NCBI GenBank assembly: GCA_018697195.1
Contig: CM031866.1
Coordinates: 3,855,418-3,919,417, forward strand
Reading direction: 5' to 3'
Length of the DNA stretch: 64,000 nucleotides
Origin: Certhia americana
Lineage: Eukaryota; Chordata; Aves; Passeriformes; Certhiidae
The position numbers and the translations under genes are program-made. This document shows positions 48,945 through 60,539 of the stretch, piece by piece (the first letter of the stretch is position 1; the number at the start of each line of letters is the position of its first letter). The notes under the pieces were generated by a model. That model was not told the origin of the DNA and searched no databases. It worked only from the letters and a program-made list of their open reading frames with translations.

Positions 48945-51010
48945 TTAGGCAACAAGAAAATGTTAATGTCCACAGGTGGTGGCATCACTGCTGTTTATGG
49001 TGCACACAGGGAAGACAGGTTTGCTCCAAGCTCATCCCTGGATGTCTTGTTCAGGCTCTTGCCTGGCACTCAGGTTCATGAAGATTTAATAGTACTTTAA
49101 AATGCCCTCATATATGTGTGGCCACATCCCTCACAGCAGCTCCAGAGTGGAAGTGTGAGCTGGATCTCACTAATCCAAAGAGACACAAAAGTGGGTTTCC
49201 CCTCTGAATTCTGTTTTAAGTTAGTATTCTAGATCAGTCATCAGCAGTTTTGGGGTCTCTCTCTGTAGACCATGGAGAAGAAAAAGCCATTTGACTGGAC
49301 AATTAATTACATCTGCTGTAGGACGTGTTTGCTTCCACTTCTCCAGGGACCATGGAACCAGACTGACTGCTGACACAGGAAAAATACTTTTCTGGTAACT
49401 TATGGGAAGAATTGTGCTGTCGAAGGGGCCAACTTTTGTCTGTGGTCTACTAAAGAACCCAAACAATTTGCTTAGCTTGGATGGCTGTGTAGGTGGCCAA
49501 CTTGAAGTCTGCTAGAAATTGTAGCCAGAGTGCAGTTCCAGGTTTTCTTTTGGAGGACCCAAAATCATACAGCAATGAGACATTGGTCTCTTGGACTGCA
49601 GGACAATACCAATTTTCAGCAAAATATTCAGTGTTTCATCAGCTTGTCTTCTGGAAATTGTTTTTAGGAAGCACATTACGTTTTTGTGTGTGTTTTTACG
49701 ACACTGAAGATATCCCACGAAGTTAGATGATTTCCAGCAATGATCAAAATCCAGTCTTCTGTCTTGTGGGCCTTGTTTTATTTATCTTAGTTATATAAAA
49801 GGTGTATCAGAGGGGGAAAGATGTTTGTGCAAAATTTCCCAAATACCTTCTTAACTGGATTCTCAGGGCAAATTAGCCTGGGCTTAGGAGTGCCAACCAA
49901 TAAATCTGTCTTGATATTGAGGATGCTCAATTCCTCATATCAAAAAGATGAGGGTGCAGCACTGCCACAGGGAGGCAGGGGGAAGGCAAGAGATCATCAG
50001 TCCTGTCTAAAATCAGGTTCAGGTACTCCTACCATGTCCAGCAAGATGAGAAACCCAGGAGAGAACAAGCCCTTCTCAGTACCCCACAGAGAAATAGCAG
50101 TCCAATTTCATGTATCAGGCACGAGACCTGGAGCTTATGTTGTAAATAAAAATTTGATGAGTGCTTGCTTGCCTCCTCCCCATGCAAGTTTTATATTTCT
50201 TATGTGCATCGTCTGCTATTATGTGTTTATAAAGCTGAGGTCCTTTTGCTGTCAATAAGAGTCCACCTGTTTGCTTTACTTGTAATGCTTTTGTAATATT
50301 TGAAACCCTATAAAACTCTGTGTGTACTTCTGTTGGAATAAATATGATGGGACAAATCCAGCCCATGTTGCTCACAGCAGATTTCTTATATGAGCTGGGA
50401 CTGTGCTAATGTGTGCACGGTAAATGAAGGTAGGATGCCAAATAATTGGAGCAGGTTTTTTTCCTACGCCTCCCCCAAGTTTCCCTGTTTGATTTGACCA
50501 GACTGATGCTGTTGGAGGTGTGTGAGGGAGGTAGCAGATATAAAGACAGCGCTGTCTGCAAGTTAGTCACAAAAGACCTCTCTATTTTCCTTTCTGGAAT
50601 AAAAAAAATGTGCAAAAGAAGCAATGGGAGACCAATATGTCTCAGTGCCACAGAAGAAGGGAGTAGCCAGAACTTCACAGTGATCAAACCATGTATTTAT
50701 ATGCATATAAACAACTTATATCTGTCACTAGAACATGCATATGACATGTGTGCACTTGTGCAGAAAGGGAAGTAAGAGCTTCCTTTCCTCTTCATACCTG
50801 CCTACTCCCTCTGAACTCAGGGAGAAGAAAATAAAGATTCAAATTAAACACCCAAATTACTTGAAAGTATCCTGAGTTATTAGGAAGGCAAAGCAACAGC
50901 CCAGAGGGGAGTGGAAAACGTAATAATGACAAGTTTTGTGCCTAAAGGGAAGGCAGGAATGAAATCAGAAAGATCCAGTGGGGTCAGGTGAGTAAAGAGT
51001 CAGCCAAGCA
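48945..51010. other. Non-coding DNA, no feature seen
   Basis: Includes opposing frames at 49493-49726 and a 145-codon plus frame at 49821-50258, none with a recognisable domain. No named repeat. Confidence 0.5.
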
Positions 51011-51069
51011 CAGGAGTGAGAGATACCCGGAGGCAGTGCAATGTGCTGGCAAGGAGCCACACTGCTGGG

Positions 51070-51130
51070 GAGAGAGGAGGAGTGAGTGAGAAAGAGAGAG
51101 AGAGAGCAGTGGGGAGGGAGAGACAGAGGG
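51070..51130. repeat. GA-rich purine tract
   Basis: GAGTGAGTGAGAAAGAGAGA followed by further GA and GGGAG units. The 162-codon minus-strand frame crossing it (50984-51472) translates this as Ser/Leu-rich sequence and is a low-complexity artefact. Confidence 0.85.
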
Positions 51131-51134
51131 ATAA

Positions 51135-52600
51135 CACGCCTTTGTGGGCACTTGTGAGCTTCTCTGGCAGCACCAGCCCTGTCTCCTTGGCTGTGGCTGT
51201 GGATGTAGGAGGAGGCTCCCAGTTGCAGAGCCCCAAGGAGGCATGAGCCCAGTATTTTGTGTTTGCCCCTTCACCAGGTCCCTACCCCAGACACCTGGGT
51301 GGGAGCAGACAGCAGGATGCAAAGCCTGGAATACTGAAAACACCAAACCCCAGTGATCTATGGGAGGCTGGAGTGAGCCTGGCTGGGGAACAGGCGCTGA
51401 TGCCGACTGTGGCGATGTCGTTTCCATCAGCCCGTGAAAGACAACTTCAAAAACAAGGTTTATATTTGCCACTGGCTGTTTAATAGGGGATTAGTTAAAG
51501 GGTATAAACTGGCAGTAGGTTGAGATGGATGTGACCACAGGGACAAAGGCTTAACATGATGTGCTTGAGAATGACATTTGCCTGTTGCCAAGCAGATGTG
51601 GCCCACTTGCACCTGTTGCTTTCGGGTCGTGGGCAAGGAGCACAGAGGGAGGGGGACCGTGGTAAACCCATGGCTGGTCACATTTCCACCACACCCACTG
51701 AACTGTGATTAAACCATGTGGAGATAAGGTATTTTTGTGGAGTACTGTTAGCAGAAGACAGATCAGCATTTCTAGGTTTCCAGAGGTGTGTACATAACTC
51801 CAAAATTCTCCATATTTGGCAGCATATGTGGAGACAGACACTTGGACTATAAAAATCTGACTGCTTTCCTACCCTGACACTCTCAGGTTGTTCCCTGTTC
51901 TCTCCTGGTATTTTCCTCACTCCTCCAGCACCTAATTTTGTGATCCTCAGCTTTGGAAGATGTTGCTGTGGCTGTTGCTCCTTGTGTCAGTCTGTCCCTG
52001 ATGAGCTGGGAGTTGCACAAAGCGAACAAGAGAACTCTTCAGCCCCTTTCTAAAGCTCTGGCTAGTGGGGGAGTGATTCCCCTCACTTTTAGCCAAGTGA
52101 TTTTTTTTTGGCAGTCAGCAGGACTGCCACTCAAGAAGAATGAGCCAGGGCTCCCCAGGCAGTGCAAGTACTTTCTGAAGGCAGCTTTAGCCAGGCAGAC
52201 AAGCTCAACCTGCATGAAAAAGAGGGCAGAGAAGTAGGGCTGGGAGGAATTCTCTGGTTTTAGGGAGTAGCATTGCTGCCTTGGATGCACAAGCAAAGCT
52301 GTTTCTTGGTCTTGATAGCATCTGGTGTCTCTGATCACAGATAGCTCCAGGATCTGCAGGATCTGGTTGATTGAAGGCCTTAGGACATGTCAAGGGGAAC
52401 AAGCACAGGACAGAGTGCCAGCTCACTGGGCAAGCAGCAGGAAGCCTGCCTTTATCAGGATGCTGCAGGCAGGAAATGATTTGAAGTACACTGCCTTCTC
52501 TTGTAAAGTGATTGAGGGAAGGGAGGAGAGCAAGAACAGGAGTAGATGTAGCTGTATTTCAAAGTTGGGTTTCCATCTTTTTTCTTGCATTGTTGCTCTT
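51135..52600. other. Non-coding, somewhat GC-richer DNA, no feature seen
   Basis: Many overlapping frames on both strands because stops are rarer in the higher GC content. None is recognisable and none shows splice or start context. Confidence 0.45.
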
Positions 52601-52611
52601 TCTTTCCCCAC

Positions 52612-52670
52612 CAAAAAAAAAAAAAATAAAAAAAATCCCCAAACAAAATAAAATCCCAAGCAAACAAAAG
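52612..52670. repeat. A-rich tract
   Basis: About fourteen A, a T, seven A, then C-interrupted A-rich sequence to about 52670. Confidence 0.85.
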
Positions 52671-53845
52671 AACTATTCCCTCCCCCCAGAGCTCCCTACA
52701 TTTCTGCTTCCTCTTCTTCCTCTTTTCTTTAGGGGTAAGTGCCCCAGACTGGTGGTATCACAGGTACATGGAGAGAGTCGATTTGAGTCTGAGCACAGCT
52801 CCTCTGCTGGTTCTTACAGGCTGCTTAGGGCTGATTGTGGAGTGAATTACAGCTGTTTAAGGGATACTTTGAATGCCAGAGTGGTTGAGTAGGGACCCTA
52901 TGATGACCGAGGATCAAAACAAGGTGGCCAGACTGCTGGTAGGAAAAGCCCTGAAGGAAGGTGTGGAGTCTGGCAGACACAGCCAGACTTCCCTTCCATG
53001 ACATAACCCCTGGTCAGGAGGAATGGCCCTGATTCCGTAGCTACAAAATGAAGCTGCATCAGGAGACAGGAGGAACCCAAACCCTTGCAGAAATGATTAT
53101 GGCACTTACATTTGCAAAACTGTGTTCTTACTTCTGCCCAGAGGTGCCAGGTGAAAAGTTGGCTTGGTTTGGTTCAATTACAGACCTGCACTCCATGCCA
53201 GAGATGATAAACCCTCAGCCTTCTTAATTTCAGTCTTCCTACTTCTCTTCTGCTTGCCTTCCTTCTGTAATAGTGTGAGACGTTTTTCTTGGCTGTCCTC
53301 TTTCCCCTTGGAGATCAAACACAGACTCTGCTCCTGAGTTCCTGAATTTATGACAAGGACCAACTTCTTCTAGCCTCAGTTTCCATTAACAGCCTGCTCA
53401 CAGGAGTTGCATTCAGGCCATTTATTTTGTTTTTCGGTACCAGCTATTTTATGAATGAGAAACACAGCAAAGGGCAAACAATCAGAAAACTGGTTTCACT
53501 GCTCTCTACCTGGTGAGAAGTCTATAGCCCTTAGGTCTAGTACAAAAAACTTACAAACTCTACGCTTGTAAGTGTTGTGTAAAAAACTGTTATTGCCCTT
53601 AAAACTAGTCATTGAAGTTGAAAGATAAATATTATTCCAAATCTTATTGAATAAAATATATTATATCACAGGTGATGGAGACAGATTGTCTCAATAAATT
53701 CTGATACTGTATTCGGTGGAAAAGTGGCAATAAAAATGCTGATGACTTGACACAGGGAGAATATTGAATGTCATTAACATGTTATTTCCTCTGTTCTGAT
53801 ATCACTGTCATGTTCTTCCCACTGCTCTAATCTCTATCAGTTGTG
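52671..53845. other. Non-coding DNA, no feature seen
   Basis: Short frames only, no named repeat. Confidence 0.5.
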
Positions 53846-53846
53846 G

Positions 53847-53875
53847 TTTTTTTTTTTTTTTTTTTTTCTTTTTTT
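53847..53875. repeat. Poly-T tract (T21 plus)
   Basis: T21 at 53847-53867, then a C and a further T run. Confidence 0.92.
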
Positions 53876-54099
53876 AATGAGAAAAATGACATTTTTTTCA
53901 GCCCTTTAAATTAACTACTATTTGAGGAATGCTTAGAGATAGGAGGTGACATCCTCAAATATAGAAATTAAAATGGTTTGATATTTAACCATATGCTAAG
54001 TAAGGGCTGAAGAGGAATCCTTAAGACTGTCACTATCATCTGATAGTTGATTACTACAGTTGTGGCAATCTGCACAGTGATAAGAGCAATATCTTCCTT

Positions 54100-54236
54100 T
54101 TATAAAATGCTTGGAAAGCACTTAATGAGGGTAGTTGTTGCCATTCTTTTGCAGATGGGAACACTGAGGGATAGGGAAGTTAAGTGAGTCACAGGAGGTC
54201 ATTTCCTAGTCCAGTGGCAGAGCCAGATTCCTGTGA
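54100..54236 (-). repeat. MIR-type ancient SINE relic
   Basis: Read on the plus strand the order is: TTTTGCAGATGGGAACACTG, AGGGATAGGGAAGTTAAGTG, an AGTCACAGGAGGTCA stretch, then GTGGCAGAGCCAGATTCCTG. This follows the reverse complement of the MIR core in order (CAGATGAGGAAACTGAGG, AAGTTAAGTGACTTG, AAGGTCACA, GTGGCAGAGCC). An upstream GGAAAGCACTTAATGAGGGT fits the MIR/L2-shared region. MIR elements predate the amniote radiation and survive only as scattered relics in birds. The assignment rests on the ordered words and was not aligned. Confidence 0.75.
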
Positions 54237-55399
54237 TATGTCTAAGTTTTATCCTGCATTTTCTGTGAAACTTGATTAGCTGCACATTGAGGCCAGTTTT
54301 CCCAACCCATGCTAAACTGTACCTGCTGGAGCCACAGCCCAGCAAGTTTCCAGGTTTTTTTACCAGAGAGACTTCTGGTTTTATTTTCTGCTGCTGTGTA
54401 GATACAGATTGTCTCTCTCACTATATATGCCCCACTAGGAGGGCTGCAGAGCTGAGAATGCATTTGTGTGCAGTTATGAAATGAGCCATCTAGGAAAAAT
54501 AACAGTAATCCCTGTCTTCACCCCCTTTCCCCAAACCAGAATAAACCCAGTGCTTTTCAGAAAGCCTGAATCTGCCCAGGCATTCCCATTCTGTCACTCT
54601 GTGCCAGAAAGCCTGTTGTGATAGCCCTACGGGCAACTCAGATCAGCTTGTACCAAAGAGCATTTGGATCACGTGGGTTGTTTGGCATCCTCATGAGAGA
54701 ATATGCTGCTGGTCTTGAATGATAGCAATTAAAGGTGCAAAGAAGTCATCTGTCTATTTGCTAGGGCCAGTATCTAGTCTGGTCTCCTACTGTAATCTTG
54801 TGCTTTATCCACAACTAATTCTAAATGACTCCAGGAATAGCCACCACTTCCATTACAGGACCATTTCATGCACTGTTATAGTTTATTGTCAGATGGTTTT
54901 CAGCAATTAAATTCTAAATTGATTTCACAGTTGCACACGCTGTTTCTGTTATTTATTTTGATCCTCACCTGTCTGAGGAAACAGGGTGCCTCTGTCTCTT
55001 CATAAGCAGATACTGCTGTAGAGCTCAACGGAATGTTTTAAGTGCACGCAAAAATAGACTTTTACATAAAAATAGTGTGCAAGGCAGGTATAACAGAGTT
55101 TAATTCTCACAGAGCCTCAGCAATAGTACTGATGGATTTTTAAAAGGGAAAAATACAGTAGATCTTCTGCTAAGTGTCACAGCGCCTACATTTTTCTATT
55201 TGTTCTGGCGTCCTGTAGGAAGGGGTGTTATTTCTCAACATAGAACAGAAGATGGAATTAGCTACCTGGTATGGCTGCATTACTGCTCTGCTATTCACTT
55301 CCTGACTTCAGCTCAAGTGCCTACAGGTCCTATCCTGCTAAGTTAATGGGATCCTTTTTGATAAGGTAGATATGGGGCCAATAAACCATAACAACTTTA

Positions 55400-55442
55400 T
55401 GCCTCGATTTACCCAGGTGTAAAATGGGAATAAAATTTCTCG
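55400..55442 (+). repeat. Possible second MIR/L2-type fragment
   Basis: GCCTCGATTTACCCAGGTGT followed by AAAATGGGAATAAAAT parallels the MIR core word order (CCTCAGTTTCC, CATCTGTAAAATGGGGATAA) in the opposite orientation to the copy at 54100. Only about 40 bp are recognisable. Confidence 0.55.
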
Positions 55443-55444
55443 TG

Positions 55445-55940
55445 TTTTGTAAGAAACTATTGAAAAAGCAAAAGGAGAAGGCTGTAGAGTTAAATCTGAA
55501 GAGTAAAATACTATTAGTACTTTAACCCTCCTGTCTCACCTCTTTCAAACAGGCACTTTCCTAGTAGAAATCAGAACCCTAATAAACTTCTCCCACTCTC
55601 ATTGTCTCCCCTTTTGCCTAGGGTACATGCTGGGGTACTCGAAAACTTTCTTTTTCTTCAATTTTTAAGGTTTTTTTTTTAACATATGCTGGGATTTTTT
55701 GGAAATCATTCTGGTTTTAGTGAGAACATATATCCTTTTTCCTGCAGAAAGTGTTCTCCAGGCCGAAATGGGCTTCAGGGCAGTTACTTTAGTGACAGGA
55801 AGAAAAGAGATATTGGCACCAACTTGGCACAACGTCATTATTATCATGAAAGCAGTTCCCCTTTATTATCAACATATAAAGAGTACAATTAAATTTTGCA
55901 AGGCAGGACTTCTAATCTCCAGGATCAGATTCTTCACGGC
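55445..55940. other. Non-coding DNA, no feature seen
   Basis: Overlapping plus-strand frames (55686-56028) and a minus frame with no recognisable product. A short T run lies at about 55672-55680. Confidence 0.5.
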
Positions 55941-55959
55941 AAGGAGGGGGTGTAAAAGT

Positions 55960-56135
55960 TTCTCTCTTGCTCTGTCTCTTCATGGCGCATGGTCCCAGCT
56001 GTATGAATCTGTTCATGAATATGCATGAAATCAGATATGACATTCCCCTGCTCCCATTAATAATCTTGTCATCTGACTTGTGCAGCATTAAGCTTCAGCC
56101 CGTGGCTCCTCGTAGAGAAAGCAGCCTGGAGGAAA
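55960..56135. promoter_or_regulatory. Candidate POU/homeodomain regulatory block
   Basis: The block contains ATGAATATGCATGAAAT at about 56015-56031 with a central ATGCAT, a POU-type composite, then CCATTAATAATC (homeodomain-like) and CATCTG (E-box) within 60 bp. The sequence is complex, with no long open frame, and is abruptly bordered by a purine tract and a 33-A run. Motif families are established knowledge, and activity is inferred. Confidence 0.35.
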
Positions 56136-56152
56136 GGGAGGGAGGGGAGGAG

Positions 56153-56185
<33 letters not shown>
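56133..56185. repeat. Purine tract and A33 homopolymer
   Basis: A GGGAGGGAGGGG-type purine stretch runs into 33 uninterrupted A (56153-56185), the longest homopolymer in the window. There is no transposon signature on either side. The length is likely variable and error-prone in assemblies. Confidence 0.93.
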
Positions 56186-56189
<4 letters not shown>

Positions 56190-56190
<1 letters not shown>

Positions 56191-56560
56191 TGCCTTTTTT
56201 TATTGGGATTAAGTGCTTGAAAATTTTGGCAGGGGGTTGCCAGGAGAGTAAGGGGAGGGAGAGAAAGAGAGAGAGACGTACACAGGGACAGAGAGACGAG
56301 AAATCCTCCATGAATGCTTTGGCTTGTTAGAAGCCCAAAGCGGTGGGTGTAATGGTATGCGAGCTGACCTTGAATATAGCCACTGTGGGTTGCCCCAGCT
56401 TTTTTGTAAAAGAAGCATTTGCAGCAGAGGTTTGGATTTCAGGCTTTGCAGTCATCAATCATCTCAGCCTATTCTCCTCTCTGACAGCTCTGTACAAGGC
56501 CTGACATTTGACACCCAGGACCCCAGGACTTACACAGAGGCACAAGCTGAGGCCCTGGGG
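56190..56560. promoter_or_regulatory. Candidate conserved block continuing after the A33 run
   Basis: Contains GGGATTAAGTGCTTGAAA (a GATTA core next to an NKX-like AAGTG), an internal GA-rich tract at 56253-56276, and TGACCTTGA at 56365-56373 (ERR/NR5A-type half site) within complex sequence. An 81-codon frame crosses it without recognisable content. Conservation is suspected but untested. Confidence 0.28.
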
Positions 56561-56605
56561 AGGAGATAGGGAGCAGGAGGAGGAAAAAAAAAATCACAAC
56601 AGGAG

Positions 56606-56645
56606 GATTTTTTTTTAATTTTTGTTTTTAATTTTATTTTTAAAG
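56606..56645. repeat. T-rich low-complexity tract
   Basis: T runs separated by AA or G over about 40 bp, following a short A run at 56584-56592. Confidence 0.82.
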
Positions 56646-56649
56646 AAGC

Positions 56650-58250
56650 TACAAAATAAATTTTAACTGTAATAGGAATTGATTTAACAGAGGAACATTG
56701 CACTGAGTTCCATTCCGTACATTGTGCAGTTCATGTTGACAAGGTTGATCCACAGAGGTGGGAGAGGAAAAGCAGGCTGAGAGGGACTCAGGGGCAGCAG
56801 GATGAGGCTCTTACCTTTTTTCTACACACCCTGGTTTTACCAGCCTACCAAAGTTTTACTCCATTTTAATGAAGTTTACCTGGACTTGCTATCTCCCCGT
56901 TCAAGCCAGTCAGACCAATGAGTTCCCTGAGACGTTCCAAGATGGTCCTAAGCCAGGTTGCCTAGGCTAAATTTCAGCAAAGCTAATTGTGAAATTGAGT
57001 ATTTGGACTGCAAGTCTAGGGATGCTGGGAGTCTAAATGGTGTTAAAAAAAAAGAAGATATGACCTCTTAAAGTAGATAAATGTTTTGGGATAAACCTCT
57101 TTATCCAAGTCAGTGTTTACCTGAGCTGACTGTACTTAGTTTTGAAGGTTACAGTCTTATAAAGATAACTTTTTATGTCTTTTATAATACAAACATAAAA
57201 AAAAGAGAGAAGTAATTCTTAACCTAATGTTTTTTGTGAGCCCACCCTTTGTTCTTACATCCTTCCCTATCCACACAGCCTCCTGTCCCTCACACCCACT
57301 TCTAGTTAAGAACAAGAAAGACAAGTTTTATATAACCTTTACATACTGTTAAACTAGATATGGCACCAATTTCTTGTGAATACCATCCATGGTTCTCTGC
57401 TACCTCCTCAGTCATAAAAAGGAAGGGAACTGGGGTTTGTAGAAGGATTCTGTTGCAGATGACTTTTGTCACAAGGAAATTTGACACAAGGAGCAGGGGC
57501 AATGAAATATGTGAGTGTAAATGGACAGGAAAGGACACAGGAAAGTATTTCTCCTCAATGTTTAACTCAGCAGTGGCACATGGCATATTTAAACTGATCT
57601 AGAAACAGGTGACAAGGACTCTCTGCTTTATGCTAACTTTGGATTCAGCCCAGAAGTATGTATCCAGCTTGTAAATTTTGCTGACACAGGAAGTCAGGTT
57701 AAATACTCTGGATGATTTTCCAGGAATGTCAGGCTGTCCCTCAAGGAGACTTTGGGTCAGAGGATGGTTTATTTGAAAAAGTAGCTCGCTGTATTTTCCT
57801 CTATTTAAAAAAGTGATAACTCTTCAGGAATTCACCATTTTTATCTGTTGTGCATTTTGTTATCTCTCACTTTGAGTATTTTCCATTTGCCAGCCCTGAT
57901 CCCACCCCCTGGGTCACACAGAGATAAATGAACAGTTGGAGTGCATCATTTCTGAAACAAACCTTCAGAGAAGCACTTCCAGAGTAGTTAGCAGACTTTT
58001 GCTTTCCATAAACAAAACTGCTTGCTCCAATGAACCTTCCTGGAAAAGGGTCACAAATGATGTCAAAGTGAATTAGAAGCTTTTTATGTGAATGAATATT
58101 TGCAAACATTGTTCGGCTGTCCTGCTTCAAACTCCTAATTGCAGTTGCAGCTCTGCATAGGGAAAACCCAAGCTCACACTATAGGACACACATTTACTGC
58201 CTGCAGGGGTTAGGATGAATATTTTTCCCAAGCTAAGTGCACTGCAGATT
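56650..58250. other. Non-coding DNA, no feature seen
   Basis: Opposing frames at 57302-57602 without recognisable content, and no other named repeat. Confidence 0.5.
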
Positions 58251-58255
58251 TTGAG

Positions 58256-58365
58256 GGTTGCCTTCCTCTGAAGGATCAGGGTTTAGGCATTGCTGGAGGC
58301 AATGATACCAAACTTGATGGACCAATAGGCTGATTCATTATGGCAATTCCTCTGCTTCTTGTGTT
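58256..58365 (+). repeat. Ancient CR1/L3-type LINE 3' end
   Basis: The order GGGTTGCCTTCCTCTGAAGG, ATCAGG, GCTGGAGGCAATGATACC, TTGATGGACCAATAGGCTGA, TTCATTATGGCAATTCCTC follows the conserved tail of old CR1/L3-clade LINEs in amniotes (CCTTCCTCTGAAGCATCAGG, CTGGAGACAGGATACTGGAC, TAGATGGACCATTGGTCTGA, CAGTATGGCAATTCC). It is a different and much older lineage from the avian CR1 tail at 21421. Only the 3' untranslated end survives. A 108-codon minus-strand frame overlapping it is a shadow. Confidence 0.78.
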
Positions 58366-58369
58366 TTCC

Positions 58370-60165
58370 AAACTGGCTTCTGTGTGCACATGCCCGAGTG
58401 ATGATTTTTCGCCTTCCCTGGGAGACCCTCCTGAGTGGAAATGGGCAGGATCAAGTACATTGGCTGAGTTTGTGTGTGGATGAACATATGTGTCTAGAGA
58501 GAGACAGACATCAAACAGCTGATTACTACTGTTTACTTTCTCTGCTCTGGATTTAACCCAGTGTGGGACTCTCCTCCTTTGACACGCATTCCAACATTTC
58601 ATTCAATGTTACTTAAATTTCCAGGCTTTCAACTTTTCCAGTTTGTGCTCAGGGCAAAGGAAAGAGTTAGAGGATAGGTATTTGTGCTTTGAACAATTAT
58701 TTCCTTTTCTAAATTTCAGGTCCAAGGAAAACCCCACCAACAATTTTCCAGACTCCAAACCTGACAGCTGAGACTCTTCATTTTTCTAGCTCTCCACTCA
58801 AAATGAGAAATTTGCAATATTAGAAAGGAAAAGTCTTAATCTATTGGGAAATCCTCTGATCCATAAAGTAAGAGGATTGTGTTTTATTTTTTTTTCTCTT
58901 CTGTAAGTTTTTGAATAAGATTTAGCTTAGCTAAGCTGAAAAGACTTGAAAAAAGAAGTTTGAAAATGTCATCCTGGGTGAAAATGATTTTTATAAAGTA
59001 ATGAGTGAAGTACCACTATAACCTGTTGCTTTCAATCTATTTTTTGTGGCAAAGTTTCCAACTCCTTTGTTAGAGAGATAAGAGCAGAAGCACATGCTGC
59101 CAGAGGCAGCACAGCCTTTGGCCATGTCAGGAGTGCTCTCCAGGCCCTTCCATCCCCAGTTCAATTGTGAATAGACAGGGTCTTGAGGCTCCTTGTTAAT
59201 CTAGTATGCTTCTCATCTGAATCCAGCATCTTCACCTGATTCCTTTTTTAATCTGTATGATTATTAGGCTGCTATATTTTTTCATGTTGTCTTTAGTTGG
59301 GTTATTTTTAAAATTTGGTGTTCTGTTAATGAATTTGATTTGTAGGTCACTATCAAATAGTTGGTATCCATTGGAAATATCCATTGGAAAGTCACAAAGA
59401 GGAAGAGGCTGTAATTGTGCATGAGATTATTTTGTGGTTTTACATCCTGGTCATTAAATACCTAATGGATTTTCTTTGGGTTTTTACATTTGTTTTGAAA
59501 TCAGAACTCCAGCTATACATGTGCAAGACATGAAGAGTGGAAGAAAAGTGGTCCATGGACTGTAACTTGCATCAGATGCACCACACAGAAAGGAAAGGTG
59601 AAAATAATGTATGCAGTGCAAATAAATTAAGGGGAAGTGAAAAAGTATTATGGATTGCAGTGTGCCTGGTTATGAAGAGACTACTTAAAAAATGTTAATG
59701 AAAAAGTGGTAAGAATTGTCTAGTGTTTAAATTCTTAAATTGAGACACAAGAGCTCAGGCAAAGCATAAATCAAAGTATAAGTTTTTCCTTCAACAGGAT
59801 ATAGTGAGAACCAATATGTTGTTATGTCATACATCATAAATATCTAGGGATAAACACTGAAGACCAAAAGAAGAAAAGATGGATCATTTTTATTTTACCT
59901 CTTCTTTTGTTGCCTTTTTTTACTATTTCAGTTACATTTTACTGCATAAAAATAATTATTATTCTCCTTGTATGACCACAATCAGTGTGAAATTACGGCA
60001 TAAATGAAGAGTACAGGATCTATTTCAGCAGCCAGGCAGCATTGTTTGAGGTGCTATAGAGACTGGTGATTGAAGAGTCCTGGCGCTGGTGATGAGCACA
60101 GAAACAAGTATTTGTGAAACCAGACTGACAACTCATCTGCAAACAGACCAATGTGACTTTCCCTC
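58370..60165. other. Non-coding AT-rich DNA, no feature seen
   Basis: AT-rich, almost free of open frames between 58610 and 60160. No repeat is recognised apart from a short T run at 58887-58895. Confidence 0.55.
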
Positions 60166-60169
60166 TCAT

Positions 60170-60425
60170 GCCCCCACGATGTAATAACCGCAGCTGCGTT
60201 CGGCTTAATTCAAAATGCTACATCCTCCTCCCTCGCGCATGGGTGGGCAGTTCAGGATGCTAAATAGGACATTTTGACTGCTCATATCTGTACCTTGGGG
60301 CCTACCAGATCTGAGGGCAGCGGAGTGCCTGCTCATTTAACTTGCACAGCTGCAAAGCTTCCAGCACAAATGCTCCTCGAACGCTTCTGCGCGGGGGCTG
60401 GATGCGACGGCACATCGCTCGGCTG
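60170..60425. promoter_or_regulatory. CpG-rich patch, possible promoter or conserved enhancer
   Basis: About fifteen CpGs occur in 255 bp: six at 60177-60240, one near 60320, and eight within about 55 bp at 60378-60421. This is the densest such patch in a CpG-poor window. Words such as GCAGCTGCG (E-box) and TGCGCGG occur. No TATA box is visible. It could be a small CpG promoter of a non-coding transcript or an orphan hypomethylated element. Confidence 0.42.
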
Positions 60426-60533
60426 AAGAGGGAAAATAGAAACAACAAACTCCCAAGCCTCAGTGGAGAGCACCCTCCCCAAGCCTATGAGATTAAAGCA
60501 ATAGATTTTCAAGTAGCCCTCCAGAGTGACTAA
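60402..60533 (+). other. 43-codon ATG frame in CpG-rich patch, coding status unproven
   Basis: From ATG at 60402 the frame encodes a basic N-terminal part (MRRHIARLKRENRNN) and a more neutral C-terminal part, stopping at TAA near 60533. The frame is also open upstream to about 60342, without an earlier in-frame ATG. Another ATG about 30 bp upstream (60370) opens an overlapping frame that stops within 20 codons. No homology, signal peptide or membrane segment is recognised. It is noted because of its position at the CpG patch, not because coding is established. Confidence 0.15.
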
Positions 60534-60539
60534 TTTATA

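Noticed and set aside
49821..50258. 145-codon plus-strand open frame
   Set aside because: No family resemblance, hydrophobic Cys-rich end without a coherent domain, and no conserved start context.
50984..51472. 162-codon minus-strand open frame, the longest in the window
   Set aside because: Much of it is Ser/Leu/Pro sequence from a GA-rich microsatellite, and plus-strand frames overlap it. It is a low-complexity artefact.
26080..56373. Three TGACCTTGA (ERR/NR5A-type) sites at 26080, 44931 and 56365
   Set aside because: Only slightly above the roughly 0.5 expected by chance for a 9-mer on two strands, and the sites are widely scattered.
58276..58602. 108-codon minus-strand open frame
   Set aside because: It overlaps the ancient LINE tail at 58256-58365 in antisense and has no recognisable product.
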